A stretch of 64,000 nt of DNA from Pseudoalteromonas sp. DL-6 (lineage in GTDB: Bacteria; Pseudomonadota; Gammaproteobacteria; Enterobacterales; Alteromonadaceae). The stretch is taken from assembly GCF_004328665.1 (NCBI RefSeq), contig NZ_CP019770.1:2170001-2234000 (forward strand), written 5' to 3'. Below are positions 27,984 through 37,637 of this stretch, in pieces. The notes beneath the pieces were generated by a model. The model saw only the letters and a list, made by a program, of their open reading frames with translations, did not search any database and was not told where the DNA came from. Made by a program: the position numbers and the translations under genes. Every line of letters begins with the position of its first letter. Within the stretch, counting starts at the first letter, position 1.

Positions 27984-28012
27984 TATATGGGGATAACCTA
28001 ATTAAAGTTCAA
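27984..28012 (-). promoter_or_regulatory. Heat-shock (sigma-32) promoter of lon
   Basis: On the minus strand TTGAA (28012-28008) and CCCCATATA (27992-27984) are separated by 15 bp. CCCCATATA matches the sigma-32 -10 consensus CCCCATNTA at every defined base, and TTGAA matches the core of the CTTGAA -35 box. Lon is a classic heat-shock gene. Confidence 0.85.
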
Positions 28013-28043
28013 CAATTTTTACCAACTCGATTAAATTAATTAT

Positions 28044-28073
28044 AAAAAAAGGAGCCATTGGCTCCTTTTTTTT
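28044..28073. terminator. Terminator between clpX and lon
   Basis: AAAAAAAGGAGCCATTGGCTCCTTTTTTTT: perfect stem GGAGCC/GGCTCC with long A- and T-tracts. It separates clpX from lon, so lon depends on its own heat-shock promoter. Confidence 0.9.
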
Positions 28074-28089
28074 ACAACTTGCTCAGAAT

Positions 28090-29373
28090 TTAATCTGCTG
28101 CGGCTTGTTCTTGATTGCTGCTGTCATAAATCAAGATTGGGTCAGACTCACCTTTAATAACGGTTTCATCAACAACCACTTTACTTACGTTATCAATTGA
28201 AGGCAGCTCATACATAGTATCAAGCAATACACCTTCTACGATTGAACGCAGGCCACGTGCACCGGTTTTGCGTTCCATTGCTTTGTGAGCAATAGCACGT
28301 AGTGCATCATCACGAAACTCAAGCTCAACGTCTTCCATCCCAAACAATACTGAAAATTGCTTAGTAATGGCGTTTTTAGGCTCACTTAAAATTTGTACCA
28401 GTGCAGCTTCATCAAGTTCAGTCAATGTAGCAACAACAGGTAAACGGCCAATAAACTCTGGAATTAAACCATATTTTACTAAATCTTCTGGCTCAACATC
28501 TTTAAATGTTTCACTTAAAGAGCGGCTCGCTGCCGACTCTTTAACGTTAACGCCAAAACCAATGCCAGTATTTTTGTGGCTACGCTGTTCAATAACTTTA
28601 TCAAGACCAGCAAATGCACCACCACAAATAAACAGAATTTTAGAGGTGTCTACTTGCAGGAACTCTTGCTGTGGATGTTTACGTCCACCTTGTGGCGGAA
28701 CAGAAGCAACGGTACCTTCAATCAGTTTAAGTAAGGCTTGTTGTACACCTTCACCTGACACATCACGGGTGATTGATGGGTTATCTGATTTACGTGAAAT
28801 TTTGTCTATTTCATCAATGTAAACAATACCACGTTGTGCTTTTTCTACGTCGTAGTCACATTTTTGTAAAAGCTTTTGAATAATGTTTTCAACATCTTCA
28901 CCCACATAACCGGCTTCGGTTAACGTGGTGGCATCGGCCATAGTAAACGGCACATCTAGTAAACGTGCTAACGTTTCAGCTAGCAGTGTTTTACCACTCC
29001 CCGTTGGACCAATTAATAAAATATTACTTTTACCTAATTCAACATCTTGTTTAGTTGATTGGTTGCGTAAACGCTTGTAGTGATTGTAAACCGCTACAGA
29101 CAACACTTTCTTCGCATGGTCTTGACCAATTACGTAGTCGTCTAAGTGGTTACGAATTTCTTTTGGCACAGGTAATTTGTCAGCGGCATCATGCTTAGGC
29201 GCGATGTCTTTAATTTCTTCCCTGATAATATCATTACACAGTTCTACACATTCATCACAAACGTATACTGAAGGTCCTGCAATTAATTTTCGAACTTCAT
29301 GCTGGCTTTTGCCACAAAAAGAGCAGTATAACAATTTATTACTTTTGTCGCCGTCTGTAGGAGTGTCAGACAT
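28090..29373 (-). CDS. clpX: ClpX, ATPase subunit of ClpXP
   Basis: Unfoldase that feeds substrates, including tmRNA-tagged proteins, to ClpP. The 427-residue protein has the zinc-binding N-domain with four cysteines (CSFCGKSQ and CDECVELC), Walker [13 protein letters not shown], Walker [11 protein letters not shown], pore loop GYVGEDVEN and sensor 2 region [10 protein letters not shown], and the IGF-type ClpP-binding loop as IGFGVNV. It follows clpP by 135 bp in the common tig-clpP-clpX order. A ssrA gene coding for tags recognised by ClpXP is present at 62.3 kb. Confidence 0.98.
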   Translation of the reverse strand: MSDTPTDGDKSNKLLYCSFCGKSQHEVRKLIAGPSVYVCDECVELCNDIIREEIKDIAPKHDAADKLPVPKEIRNHLDDYVIGQDHAKKVLSVAVYNHYKRLRNQSTKQDVELGKSNILLIGPTGSGKTLLAETLARLLDVPFTMADATTLTEAGYVGEDVENIIQKLLQKCDYDVEKAQRGIVYIDEIDKISRKSDNPSITRDVSGEGVQQALLKLIEGTVASVPPQGGRKHPQQEFLQVDTSKILFICGGAFAGLDKVIEQRSHKNTGIGFGVNVKESAASRSLSETFKDVEPEDLVKYGLIPEFIGRLPVVATLTELDEAALVQILSEPKNAITKQFSVLFGMEDVELEFRDDALRAIAHKAMERKTGARGLRSIVEGVLLDTMYELPSIDNVSKVVVDETVIKGESDPILIYDSSNQEQAAAD

Positions 29374-29508
29374 TCAGCTACCTCATTTTATTACGTTGGC
29401 CACCAAAGTCTTGGTGGCTATTTTAATACGCTTTAACTATACCAAAATTTAGGCTTTTTCGCATAGTAACTCTCATTAGCAAGCATTACTGCTTGCTTGC
29501 AGGCATAC

Positions 29509-30126
29509 TTACTTGCTACCGCGATTAGTAAATACTGAGTCAACAATACCGTAATCTACAGCTTGGCTTGCACTCATAAAGTTATCACGGTCTGTGTCGC
29601 GTGAAACAACATCAAGTGGTTGGCCAGTATGCTCAGCCATTAAGCGATTTAATTTGTCTTTAATAGACAGGATTTCTTTTGCGTGTATTTCAAAATCAGA
29701 CGCTTGACCTTGGAATCCACCTAATGGTTGGTGAATCATCACGCGTGAATTTGGTAAACAAAAACGTTTACCCTTAGCACCACCAGATAATAAAAACGCA
29801 CCCATGCTGGCCGCTTGGCCTACACAGATAGTACTTACATCAGGTTTAATGAAATTCATTGTATCGTAAATAGCCATTCCCGCAGTGACGGAGCCACCCG
29901 GTGAATTGATATATAAGAAGATATCTTTATCTGGGTTCTCTGATTCTAAGAAAAGCATTTGCGCTAAAATCAGATTTGCCATGTTGTCTTCAACTTGGCC
30001 CGTTAAAAAGATAATACGCTCTTTTAATAGTCTCGAATAAATATCAAACGAGCGCTCGCCTTTAGCTGTTTGCTCAACAACCATTGGTACTAATGCGTTT
30101 AGGGGATCTGTCATACCAGTGTTCAT
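29509..30126 (-). CDS. clpP: ClpP protease proteolytic subunit
   Basis: Serine protease that forms the barrel of ClpXP and ClpAP. The 205-residue protein has catalytic residues S107 (GQAASMGA), H132 (IHQPLGG) and D181 (DTDRDNFM), and a short N-terminal propeptide before the mature LVPMVVEQT end. The ATG at 30126 has AAGGAA 11 nt upstream; an internal ATG four codons on is the alternative. It lies between tig and clpX. Confidence 0.98.
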   Translation of the reverse strand: MNTGMTDPLNALVPMVVEQTAKGERSFDIYSRLLKERIIFLTGQVEDNMANLILAQMLFLESENPDKDIFLYINSPGGSVTAGMAIYDTMNFIKPDVSTICVGQAASMGAFLLSGGAKGKRFCLPNSRVMIHQPLGGFQGQASDFEIHAKEILSIKDKLNRLMAEHTGQPLDVVSRDTDRDNFMSASQAVDYGIVDSVFTNRGSK

Positions 30127-30207
30127 ACTTATTTAATTCCTTATGCGCTTATACTTATTCTAAGAAAAGCATAATGATCATTTTTAGCTAATTAAGAACC
30201 ACAAACT

Positions 30208-30253
30208 AAAATGGCCCGGGCACACTGCATAAACAGAGTAACACGAGCCATTT
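30208..30253 (-). terminator. Hairpin/terminator between tig and clpP
   Basis: On the minus strand after the tig stop, AAATGGCTCG ... CGGGCCATTTT forms a long imperfect stem (AAATGGC/GCCATTT at the base, CTG/CAG at the tip) ending with TTTT. It probably reduces read-through from tig into clpP rather than stopping it fully. Confidence 0.6.
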
Positions 30254-30285
30254 AATCGTTAGCGAGCGCTTAAGTCAATGACTTA

Positions 30286-31590
30286 TTATGCACCTTGCTG
30301 TGGATTCATGATGTCATCAAATGCTTTTTCAACATCAGTCACAGTTGCTTTAGCTAAAATAGCTTCAACAGCTTGCTCTTCCATTGCTACATTACGCATT
30401 TGTTGCATTAGTTGATCATTTGCTTTGTAGTATTCTACTACTTCAGTTGGATCTTCGTATGCAGATGCTACAGTAGCGATAAGTGCTTCAACTTTAGCGT
30501 CATCAACTTTGATGTCGTTTGCTTTGATCACTTCGCCTAATAATAGGCCAGTTTTAACTCGTGTAACTGCTTGCTCATGGAACAATTCAGCTGGAAGCTC
30601 AGGCATATTTTGACCGTTACCACCAAAACGTTGAGCAGCTTGCTCACGTAAAGCGTCAACTTCTTGGTCGATTAATGCTTTAGGCACTTCAACTTCGTTT
30701 TGATCTAAAAGACCTTTGATTGCTTGATCTTTTACGTTAGCTTTAACCGCTTGGTCTAGCTCACGTGTCATGTTCTTTTTAACTTCTTCTTTAAGCGCGT
30801 CTACGCCGCCTTCGGCAACACCGAATTTAGTTGCAAACTCATCGCTTAATTCAGGTAATTCTTGCGCTTCAACTTTTTTCACTGTGATAGTGAATTGAGC
30901 CGCTTTACCTTTTAAGTTTTCAGCGTGGTAATCTTCAGGGAAGTTTACGTCAGCAACAACTTCTTCGCCTGCTTTTTTGCCTACGATGTTGTCTTCAAAA
31001 CCTGGGATCATACGACCTTGACCAAGTTCTAATGGGAAATCTTCAGCTTTGCCGCCTTCGAATTCTTCACCGTCGATAGTACCAACGAAATCAACCGTTA
31101 CACGGTCGTTTGCGCCAGCAGCTGCATCAACGTCAGCCCAAGAAGCGTGTTGCTTACGAAGTGTCTCTAGCATGTTTGCTAAATCTTCGTCAGTTACTTC
31201 TACCGCTGGTTTTTCAACAGCAATTTTCTCTAAACCTTGAACTTCAACTTCAGGGTAAACTTCAAATGTTGCTGAGAACTCTAAATCTTTACCTGCTTCA
31301 AGTGCTTTTGGAGCAAATGTAGGTGCGCCAGCAGGGTTAATTTTTTCAGCAACAATTGCTTCAATGTAATTACGTTGCATTACTTCACCAGCAACTTCTT
31401 GACGAACAGCTGGTCCGAAACGCTTGTTGATTACTGATACTGGAACTTTACCAGCACGGAAACCGTCGATACGCTGCGTTTTTGACAGTTGTTGTAAGCG
31501 TTTTTTTACTTCGGTCTCAACGTTCTCTGCAGGAACGGTGATGGTCAGACGGCGCTCAAGGCCTTGAGTCGTCTCAACAGAAACTTGCAT
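30286..31590 (-). CDS. tig: Trigger factor (ribosome-bound chaperone, PPIase)
   Basis: Binds nascent chains at the ribosome exit. The 434-residue protein has the ribosome-binding N-domain with the signature GFRAGKVP around residues 43-50, an FKBP-type PPIase domain near 160-245 ([38 protein letters not shown]) and a helical C-domain. It leads the tig-clpP-clpX-lon cluster, preceded by a sigma-70 promoter and a leader of about 165 nt. Confidence 0.98.
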   Translation of the reverse strand: MQVSVETTQGLERRLTITVPAENVETEVKKRLQQLSKTQRIDGFRAGKVPVSVINKRFGPAVRQEVAGEVMQRNYIEAIVAEKINPAGAPTFAPKALEAGKDLEFSATFEVYPEVEVQGLEKIAVEKPAVEVTDEDLANMLETLRKQHASWADVDAAAGANDRVTVDFVGTIDGEEFEGGKAEDFPLELGQGRMIPGFEDNIVGKKAGEEVVADVNFPEDYHAENLKGKAAQFTITVKKVEAQELPELSDEFATKFGVAEGGVDALKEEVKKNMTRELDQAVKANVKDQAIKGLLDQNEVEVPKALIDQEVDALREQAAQRFGGNGQNMPELPAELFHEQAVTRVKTGLLLGEVIKANDIKVDDAKVEALIATVASAYEDPTEVVEYYKANDQLMQQMRNVAMEEQAVEAILAKATVTDVEKAFDDIMNPQQGA

Positions 31591-31942
31591 GATTTACCTC
31601 AATATTCAATTTTGGCGACTTTTCGCCTTCATTACAAACAAAGTAATCTATAGGCGTCTTGATAAAATTCAAGCCTTAGAGCTTAAAAAAATCCGTCGCT
31701 ACCAGGAGATACCATTGCTGCTCTGCCCTAAGGGCACTATATTTTTAAACAAATAGACGCGGCATTATAACCTAATATTCATGATAGTCGAGTGTGGGGG
31801 GCAATTATTTGGGGTAGTTAAAGGCAGATAACGACTAAGCGAATAAAAAACAGGCTAATTAAACTGTATAGAATGAATAGGAGCAAAAAATAGAGTTATT
31901 TTAAATAAAATAGAGATTTAGAATATGGAGCTTAAGGGGAAA
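31591..31942. other. Gap between tig and the tRNA cluster (352 bp): tig leader and promoter
   Basis: This gap holds the tig leader (31591-31757), including a perfect TGCCCTTAGGGCA palindrome near 31720, and the tig promoter at 31764-31791. From 31792 to 31942 I see only AT-rich sequence, with the imperfectly repeated TAAATCTCTATTTTAT / AATAACTCTATTTTTT where the tRNA transcript should end. No gene is supported. Confidence 0.6.
31764..31791 (-). promoter_or_regulatory. tig promoter, sigma-70
   Basis: On the minus strand TCGACT (31791-31786) and a perfect TATAAT (31769-31764) are 16 bp apart, followed by a GC-rich GCCGCG discriminator. Start expected near 31757. Confidence 0.65.
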
Positions 31943-32019
31943 TGGTCGGCGATGCAGGATTTGAACCTGCGACCCCTTGGACCCAAACCAAGTGCGCTAC
32001 CAAACTGCGCTAATCGCCG
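31943..32019 (-). tRNA. tRNA-Pro (UGG), copy 3
   Basis: A 77-nt cloverleaf on the minus strand with encoded CCA. Acceptor CGGCGAT/ATCGCCG, anticodon stem CTTGG/CCAAG around loop TTTGGGT (anticodon TGG), T-arm GCAGG/CCTGC with TTCAAAT loop. Identical to the copies at 32076 and 32403. Last in the transcript. Confidence 0.97.
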
Positions 32020-32075
32020 ATATAGATGTTTTCTCGAATACTTAAACTTAGGATTTAAGACCACCTGTAAGAAAG

Positions 32076-32152
32076 TGGTCGGCGATGCAGGATTTGAACC
32101 TGCGACCCCTTGGACCCAAACCAAGTGCGCTACCAAACTGCGCTAATCGCCG
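32076..32152 (-). tRNA. tRNA-Pro (UGG), copy 2
   Basis: Same 77-nt sequence as the other two proline tRNAs, with encoded CCA and anticodon TGG. A 56-bp spacer separates it from the last copy. Confidence 0.97.
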
Positions 32153-32170
32153 ATATTCTTTTTTGTAAAT

Positions 32171-32247
32171 TGGGGTGACTGATGGGGCTCGAACCCACGA
32201 CAACCGGAATCACAATCCGGGGCTCTACCAACTGAGCTACAATCACC
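32171..32247 (-). tRNA. tRNA-His (GUG)
   Basis: 77 nt including the extra 5' G (G-1) and encoded CCA. Anticodon loop TTGTGAT (anticodon GTG), T-arm with GTTCGAG. D-arm AGCTCAGTTGGTAGAGC is standard. Confidence 0.97.
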
Positions 32248-32270
32248 ACGGCATTACAGTGTTTTCAAAA

Positions 32271-32347
<77 letters not shown>

Positions 32348-32402
32348 ATCGAAAACTTCATAGTTCACTAGTAAGTTAAATTGTTATGAGTAAACATAAA
32401 AA

Positions 32403-32479
32403 TGGTCGGCGATGCAGGATTTGAACCTGCGACCCCTTGGACCCAAACCAAGTGCGCTACCAAACTGCGCTAATCGCCG
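32403..32479 (-). tRNA. tRNA-Pro (UGG), copy 1
   Basis: First gene of the five-tRNA transcript (Pro-Arg-His-Pro-Pro). Same 77-nt sequence as the two later proline copies, anticodon TGG, encoded CCA. Confidence 0.97.
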
Positions 32480-32827
32480 ATACTTACTATTGTCTGCGAG
32501 TGACCTCGTTGACAACGGGGTGCATAATAGTGATTTGACCGGGTTAGGTCAAACGTTTTTTTAAGAAAACAAATCAATTGCTCATTTTTAGTTCATAATG
32601 GTCAAATATTACGATACAGGGATAAAATTTAAACTCTTTTTTATAATTCGGGGGGTTATAATTTAAAAGCAACTTGGCGCTCAACCGCTTTTCTGCGAAA
32701 ATAGTCGCCATATTAAAAAATGAGCAAGGTGAAGGTCTTTTTCTTTATCGGCATTTTAACCCCTATATATGCATTCGTTTTTTAAATGTATCGGTATCAA
32801 GTTAATTAACCTAATTAAAGGTCACCC
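32480..32827. other. Gap between tRNA cluster and folD (348 bp)
   Basis: Contains the tRNA operon promoter on the minus strand (32524-32552) and the folD upstream region on the plus strand. Two TATAAT hexamers at 32642 and 32657 are possible -10 boxes for folD, but neither has a convincing -35. The folD ribosome binding site AAAGGTC is at its end. No further gene is seen. Confidence 0.55.
32524..32552 (-). promoter_or_regulatory. Stringent-type promoter of the tRNA operon
   Basis: On the minus strand TTGACC (32552-32547), a 17-bp spacer and TATTAT (32529-32524), followed by the GC-rich discriminator GCACCCCG. This architecture is typical for stable-RNA promoters under ppGpp/DksA control. Confidence 0.85.
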
Positions 32828-33682
32828 ATGACGGCAAACATCATTGATGGTAAAGCAGTAGCAAAACAAGTACGTAGCGCAGTGGCTGAACGAGTTTCAG
32901 AACGTGTTGCACAAAACCTAAGAGCCCCAGGATTAGCTGTGGTGCTGGTTGGACAAGACCCAGCAAGCCAAGTTTACGTTGGTTCAAAACGTAAAGCCTG
33001 TGAAGAAGTTGGTTTTATTTCTAAATCATTTGATTTACCCGCAGACACTACAGAACAAGCACTATTAGCATTAATTGATGAATTGAATGTTGATGGCGAG
33101 GTTGACGGTATTTTAGTGCAACTTCCTTTACCTGCAGGCTTAGACGCAGAAAAAATTCTTGAGCGTATTACCCCGCATAAAGATGTTGATGGCTTTCACC
33201 CTTATAACATTGGTCGTTTGGCGCAGCGTATGCCAGCTCTTCGCCCATGTACACCTAAAGGTATTATCACCTTATTAGATTCAACTGGCGTACGTTACAA
33301 AGGCATGCATGCTGTGGTTGTGGGCGCCTCTAATATTGTAGGTCGTCCTATGTCACTTGAACTGTTGTTAGCTGGCTGTACTACCACTGTTTGTCATAAG
33401 TTTACCCAAGATTTAGAAACCCATGTTCGCCGTGCTGATTTACTGGTTGTTGCCGTAGGCAAACCAGAATTTATTCCGGGTGATTGGATCAAAGAAGGCG
33501 CGATTGTTATTGATGTGGGTATTAACCGCTTGGACAACGGTAAATTAGTGGGTGACGTTGAGTACGCCGTTGCAGAACAAAAAGCTGACTTTATTACTCC
33601 TGTACCTGGCGGTGTAGGCCCGATGACAGTTGCCAGCTTAATTGAAAATACATTAGAAGCGTGTGAGAAATATCACAGCTAA
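32828..33682 (+). CDS. folD: Bifunctional methylene-THF dehydrogenase / methenyl-THF cyclohydrolase
   Basis: Interconverts one-carbon forms of tetrahydrofolate with NADP. The 284-residue protein has the catalytic Tyr50 and Lys54 in [13 protein letters not shown], the signature [11 protein letters not shown], the nucleotide-binding [13 protein letters not shown] and the C-terminal [10 protein letters not shown]. The ATG has AAAGG upstream. It is followed at once by a terminator. Confidence 0.98.
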   Translation: MTANIIDGKAVAKQVRSAVAERVSERVAQNLRAPGLAVVLVGQDPASQVYVGSKRKACEEVGFISKSFDLPADTTEQALLALIDELNVDGEVDGILVQLPLPAGLDAEKILERITPHKDVDGFHPYNIGRLAQRMPALRPCTPKGIITLLDSTGVRYKGMHAVVVGASNIVGRPMSLELLLAGCTTTVCHKFTQDLETHVRRADLLVVAVGKPEFIPGDWIKEGAIVIDVGINRLDNGKLVGDVEYAVAEQKADFITPVPGGVGPMTVASLIENTLEACEKYHS

Positions 33683-33705
33683 TAAACAAAAATAAAGCAA
33701 TGAAG

Positions 33706-33729
33706 AGCCCGCTTAATTGCGGGCTTTTT
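33706..33729. terminator. Terminator after folD, overlapping the end of the EamA gene
   Basis: AGCCCGC, loop TTAATT, GCGGGCTTTTT: a 7-bp GC-rich stem with five T. The loop contains the stop codon of the convergent transporter gene, so this sequence is also coding on the other strand. Confidence 0.88.
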
Positions 33730-34609
33730 GTATCATCATTCTTCGTTTTATTAAGTCCAAGCCTTGTGGCAAAACCGAAAACACAATCATTAATAACATA
33801 ATCGCGTACTGCCAATTTGCATACTGCTCGTTAATTAATATTCCTGCACATAAAATACCGGCAATTGGGTTGGCTATAGTGCCAAAAGTAAATTCAACTA
33901 CTGACATTCGTCCTAATAACCAAACATATAGGATGTAAGCCAAAGCAGTGTTAGGTACCACCAGCCAAAATAACGCCAGCCATTGGGTGCTAGTTATTGA
34001 TGTAGTTAAAAATTGATACTGCTGTGGAGCAAAATAAAAAGCTTGAACCATAGCGGCAATTGCTAACAAGCTACCGCCAATGATTAACTGCCACGTGAGT
34101 ACCGTCCACCAGTGAACTTTAGCGGTTACTTTTTTTACCAGCGTACTGCCTATAACAATAGTTAATAGCGCCCCTATCAGTGCCACTACTCCCAATACAT
34201 TAAGTGCTACATGCTGTGGATCAAATAAGCGCCATGCTAAAATCACTAAAGCAAGGGCACAAAAACCTTGTACTAGCGCTGGCTGTTGGCGTTTAACAAG
34301 CCAGGCATACAATAATGCCACTACCGGTACTGACACCATACCCACACCAGCAATAGCTGCAGGTAGGTTAATTGCCATTACAAAAATAAAACTAAAAAAT
34401 AGCGCAATATTAATCGTGCCGATTAAAAAGATACCAGGCCATTGCTTTGCTGTTGGCCAAGAAGGTTTAAATAACAACAATAATAAACCGGCAGGCAGTG
34501 CACGTATGGCTCCTAATAAAATTGGTGGCCACTCTGGGGTTGCGTATTTAGTTACCGCATAAGTCGTGCCCCATAAAAAAGCAGGGATCATGGCAAGTAA
34601 AATATTCAT
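33713..34609 (-). CDS. EamA/DMT-family membrane transporter
   Basis: A 298-residue inner-membrane protein with ten predicted helices in two EamA halves (first LLAMIPAFLWGTTYAVTKYATP with the family PxxWG motif; second begins near residue 145, TIVIGSTLVKKVTAKVHWWT). Members export amino acids and other metabolites; the substrate cannot be read from sequence. Its last codons run through the folD terminator. It has no operon partner; cysS lies upstream on the same strand but behind another terminator. Confidence 0.88.
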   Translation of the reverse strand: MNILLAMIPAFLWGTTYAVTKYATPEWPPILLGAIRALPAGLLLLLFKPSWPTAKQWPGIFLIGTINIALFFSFIFVMAINLPAAIAGVGMVSVPVVALLYAWLVKRQQPALVQGFCALALVILAWRLFDPQHVALNVLGVVALIGALLTIVIGSTLVKKVTAKVHWWTVLTWQLIIGGSLLAIAAMVQAFYFAPQQYQFLTTSITSTQWLALFWLVVPNTALAYILYVWLLGRMSVVEFTFGTIANPIAGILCAGILINEQYANWQYAIMLLMIVFSVLPQGLDLIKRRMMIQKARN

Positions 34610-34721
34610 TAATTTTCCATTTTTAAATTGATGAATGCGAGTTTAAAACCTCAACCATAATTGAGGTCAACAGCGTCAATTTTATTAAAAACATAATCAA
34701 TTTAATGCAATTGATATAACC

Positions 34722-34754
34722 AAAAAAGGGTTACCCTATGGTAACCCTTTTTTT
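34722..34754. terminator. Terminator after cysS
   Basis: AAAAAAGGGTTACC, CTAT, GGTAACCCTTTTTTT: perfect GGGTTACC/GGTAACCC stem with T-tract, between cysS and the EamA gene. Confidence 0.9.
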
Positions 34755-34797
34755 GTGATCAGCGCGTTATGGCTAAATCCGCAAAGGTCGACAAACC

Positions 34798-36177
34798 CTA
34801 TGCTTTACGCCACGTTGTTTTTCCCGCTGAATCTTCAAGTATTACACCCAGTGCATTTAAAGCATCGCGAGCTTCATCTGCTGCAGCCCAATTTTTACTG
34901 GCACGTGCGTCATTACGTTTGACTATCAGTGCCTCAATTTCAGCCACTTCATCGTCGTTTTGACCGCCTTGTAAAAATGCCTCTGGTGCTTGCTGAGCAA
35001 TACCAAGTATTTCACCTAAGCTGCGTAGAACAAAGGCTAAATGTCCTGCTTTTTCGCTATCACTTTCTTTTACTCGGTTTAGCTCTTTAGCAACTTCAAA
35101 TACAACCGGTAATGCTTCTGGCGAATTAAAGTCATCATTCATAGCTTTTCTAAACTTAGCTACATACTCATTACCCTCAAGCTCACATTCAACTGGCTCA
35201 ACACCACGTAATGCCGTGTAAATACGCTCAAGTGATGAACGTGCTTGGTCTAAGTTTTCTTGCGAGTAATTAAGTTGACTGCGGTAATGGCCAGAAATTA
35301 AAAAGTAGCGAACCGACTCAGCATCGTATTGCTTTAATACTTCACGAACGGTAAAAAAGTTATCTAATGATTTAGACATCTTTTCTTTGTTCACTTGAAC
35401 CATACCGGTGTGGATCCAAGTATTAACGTATTGGCCGTTGTTAGCACAGCATGATTGCGCAATTTCGTTTTCGTGGTGCGGAAACTGTAGGTCTGAACCA
35501 CCACCATGAATATCAAAGTGCTCACCTAGGTGCTTTGAACTCATTGCTGAACATTCTATGTGCCAACCAGGGCGCCCCTCTCCCCAAGGTGATGACCACG
35601 ATGGCTCCCCTGCTTTAGCTTTTTTCCATAAAACAAAATCAAGAGGATCGTCTTTATCTTGTGCTACTTCCACACGTGAGCCCGATTGCAGCATGGTTAA
35701 ATCTTGCTGTGAAAGTGCCCCGTATTGCTCAAAGGTTGATACATCAAATAAAACGTCGCCATCGGCTGCAACATAAGCATGGCCTTTGGCAATCAAACGC
35801 TCAACCATAGCAATAATTTCATCCATGTGACCTGTAACCGTTGGCTCTACATCAGGACGTAGCATATTTAAGCTGTCAAAGTCTTCATGCATGGCTTTAG
35901 TCATACGCACGGTTAAGTCGTTAATAGCTTCACCGTTTTCATTTGCGCGCTTAATAATTTTATCATCAACATCGGTAATATTACGTACGTACTTTAAATC
36001 GTAACCTAAGTGACGAAGGTAGCGAACAATCACATCAAAACCAACAAATGTGCGAGCATGGCCAATGTGACAGTAATCATAAATGGTGATACCACACACA
36101 TACATGTCGATTTTCCCATCGACCATAGGTTTAAATTGTTCTTTTTGGCGTGTCAGTGTGTTGTATATTTGTACCAT
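34798..36177 (-). CDS. cysS: Cysteinyl-tRNA synthetase
   Basis: Class I aminoacyl-tRNA synthetase of 459 residues. HIGH motif at 37-40 (CHIGHARTF), KMSKS in [13 protein letters not shown] near residue 268, and zinc ligands including C28 (VCGI), the ECSAMS cysteine and the FPHHENE histidine/glutamate cluster. It is divergent from ppiB, the same arrangement as in E. coli (cysS-ppiB-lpxH). Confidence 0.98.
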   Translation of the reverse strand: MVQIYNTLTRQKEQFKPMVDGKIDMYVCGITIYDYCHIGHARTFVGFDVIVRYLRHLGYDLKYVRNITDVDDKIIKRANENGEAINDLTVRMTKAMHEDFDSLNMLRPDVEPTVTGHMDEIIAMVERLIAKGHAYVAADGDVLFDVSTFEQYGALSQQDLTMLQSGSRVEVAQDKDDPLDFVLWKKAKAGEPSWSSPWGEGRPGWHIECSAMSSKHLGEHFDIHGGGSDLQFPHHENEIAQSCCANNGQYVNTWIHTGMVQVNKEKMSKSLDNFFTVREVLKQYDAESVRYFLISGHYRSQLNYSQENLDQARSSLERIYTALRGVEPVECELEGNEYVAKFRKAMNDDFNSPEALPVVFEVAKELNRVKESDSEKAGHLAFVLRSLGEILGIAQQAPEAFLQGGQNDDEVAEIEALIVKRNDARASKNWAAADEARDALNALGVILEDSAGKTTWRKA

Positions 36178-36331
36178 TTAGTTGCTTTCCTTCACGATTA
36201 ACAGAAAAGCTATGTTACCACTTGCTAAGCATGGGCTCTAGCGGTTTATAACAAACATAACATCTACTTTGTTAATCTGAGTCAACTACGATAAAATAGC
36301 ACCAATATTTAAACCAGCTATAGGAAACCTC

Positions 36332-36823
36332 ATGGTTGTTCTACACACAAACTTTGGTGATATCACCATTAAAATGCACGAAAGCGAAGCTCCAAATACA
36401 GTAAAAAACTTTTTAGAGTATGCAAACTCAGGTTTTTATAACGGCACAATTTTTCACCGTGTAATTGATGGTTTTATGGTTCAAGGCGGTGGTTTTGCAT
36501 CGGGCATGGAACAAAAAGAAGTAAACGACCCAATTGAAAATGAAGCTAACAACGGCCTATCTAACAAAGTAGGTACTTTAGCAATGGCGCGTACGCCTGA
36601 TCCACACTCAGCTACAGCGCAATTTTTCATTAACGTGAATAACAACGACTTTTTAAACCACAGCAGCGAAACGTCGCAAGGTTGGGGTTACTGTGTGTTT
36701 GCTGAAGTAGTAGAAGGCATGGACGTAGTAAATAAAATCAAAGGTGTTGCTACAGGTAGCAATGGTTTTCACCAAGATGTACCACTTGAAGATGTGGTAA
36801 TTGAAAGTGTAACTGTAAGCTAA
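36332..36823 (+). CDS. ppiB: Peptidyl-prolyl cis-trans isomerase B (cyclophilin)
   Basis: A cytosolic cyclophilin of 163 residues without a signal peptide. Active-site segments [34 protein letters not shown] and [16 protein letters not shown] are intact. The start ATG has AGGAAA upstream. It is followed by a hairpin and then lpxH. Confidence 0.97.
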   Translation: MVVLHTNFGDITIKMHESEAPNTVKNFLEYANSGFYNGTIFHRVIDGFMVQGGGFASGMEQKEVNDPIENEANNGLSNKVGTLAMARTPDPHSATAQFFINVNNNDFLNHSSETSQGWGYCVFAEVVEGMDVVNKIKGVATGSNGFHQDVPLEDVVIESVTVS

Positions 36824-36850
36824 AACCTCCTCATTCTTCACAGAATACAT

Positions 36851-36876
36851 AAAGCGGGTATTCACCCGCTTTTATT
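36851..36876 (+). terminator. Terminator between ppiB and lpxH
   Basis: AAAGCGGGTATTCACCCGCTTTTATTT: stem AGCGGGT/ACCCGCT with a short T-run, 28 bp after the ppiB stop and 15 bp before lpxH. Confidence 0.7.
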
Positions 36877-36890
36877 TAACTGGAATCACC

Positions 36891-37625
36891 ATGACTCGCC
36901 AAACCTACTTTATTGCCGATTTACATTTGAGTGAAAATCGCCCTGATATTACAGCGGCATTTTTTAAATTTTTACACGCCCATATTGTTCCTCAAAAAGT
37001 AGACGCCCTATATATTTTAGGTGATTTTTTTGAAGTATGGGTTGGTGACGATTATGTTAGCGAACTCTCAGCAGCAGTGGCAAAACAATTAAAAGCAGTT
37101 AATAACTTAGGGATCCCCATTTACTTTGTACATGGTAATCGCGATTTTATCATGCGTGAAAAATACGCCAATATGGCAGGAATGACTCTACTCGATGAGC
37201 AAACAGTGATCGACCTTTACGGCAGACCCACCGTAATTTTACATGGTGATGAAATGTGTACTCAAGATATTGAATATCAAAATTTTCGTAAAAAAAGTCG
37301 TGGTTGGTGGTGGCCTAAACTCATGCTTGCTATGCCATTGTGGTATCGAAAAAAAATAGCCCGTGATGCACGTGAAAAAAGTAAACTTAGTCAAGCAGAC
37401 AAACCTATAGAAATACTTGATGTAGTGCAAAGCGCTGTATTAGAGACCTTTGCTAAGCATAACGTGGCTAATATGATCCACGGCCATACTCACCGCCCTA
37501 ATGTACATACCTATGAAGTTAATAACCAAACCCTAACTCGCACTGTGTTAGGCGATTGGTATACTCAAGGTTCATATTTAGTGGTTACCCCCGAGTCACA
37601 ACAATTAATTTCAACGCCTTTATAA
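36891..37625 (+). CDS. lpxH: UDP-2,3-diacylglucosamine diphosphatase
   Basis: Peripheral membrane hydrolase of lipid A synthesis that makes lipid X. The 244-residue calcineurin-like phosphoesterase has all metal-binding blocks: ADLHLSE, LGDFFEVWVGDD, VHGNRDF, LHGDEMCT and HGHTHRPN. E. coli LpxH is 240 residues. It is convergent with the histidine kinase gene, with only 12 bp between stops and no obvious terminator. Confidence 0.97.
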   Translation: MTRQTYFIADLHLSENRPDITAAFFKFLHAHIVPQKVDALYILGDFFEVWVGDDYVSELSAAVAKQLKAVNNLGIPIYFVHGNRDFIMREKYANMAGMTLLDEQTVIDLYGRPTVILHGDEMCTQDIEYQNFRKKSRGWWWPKLMLAMPLWYRKKIARDAREKSKLSQADKPIEILDVVQSAVLETFAKHNVANMIHGHTHRPNVHTYEVNNQTLTRTVLGDWYTQGSYLVVTPESQQLISTPL

Positions 37626-37637
37626 CGTTCCTAGTAA

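Noticed and set aside
31918..32146. Two overlapping ORFs of about 72 codons across the tRNA genes
   Set aside because: They read through the structured tRNA-Pro copies in both directions and have no independent support.
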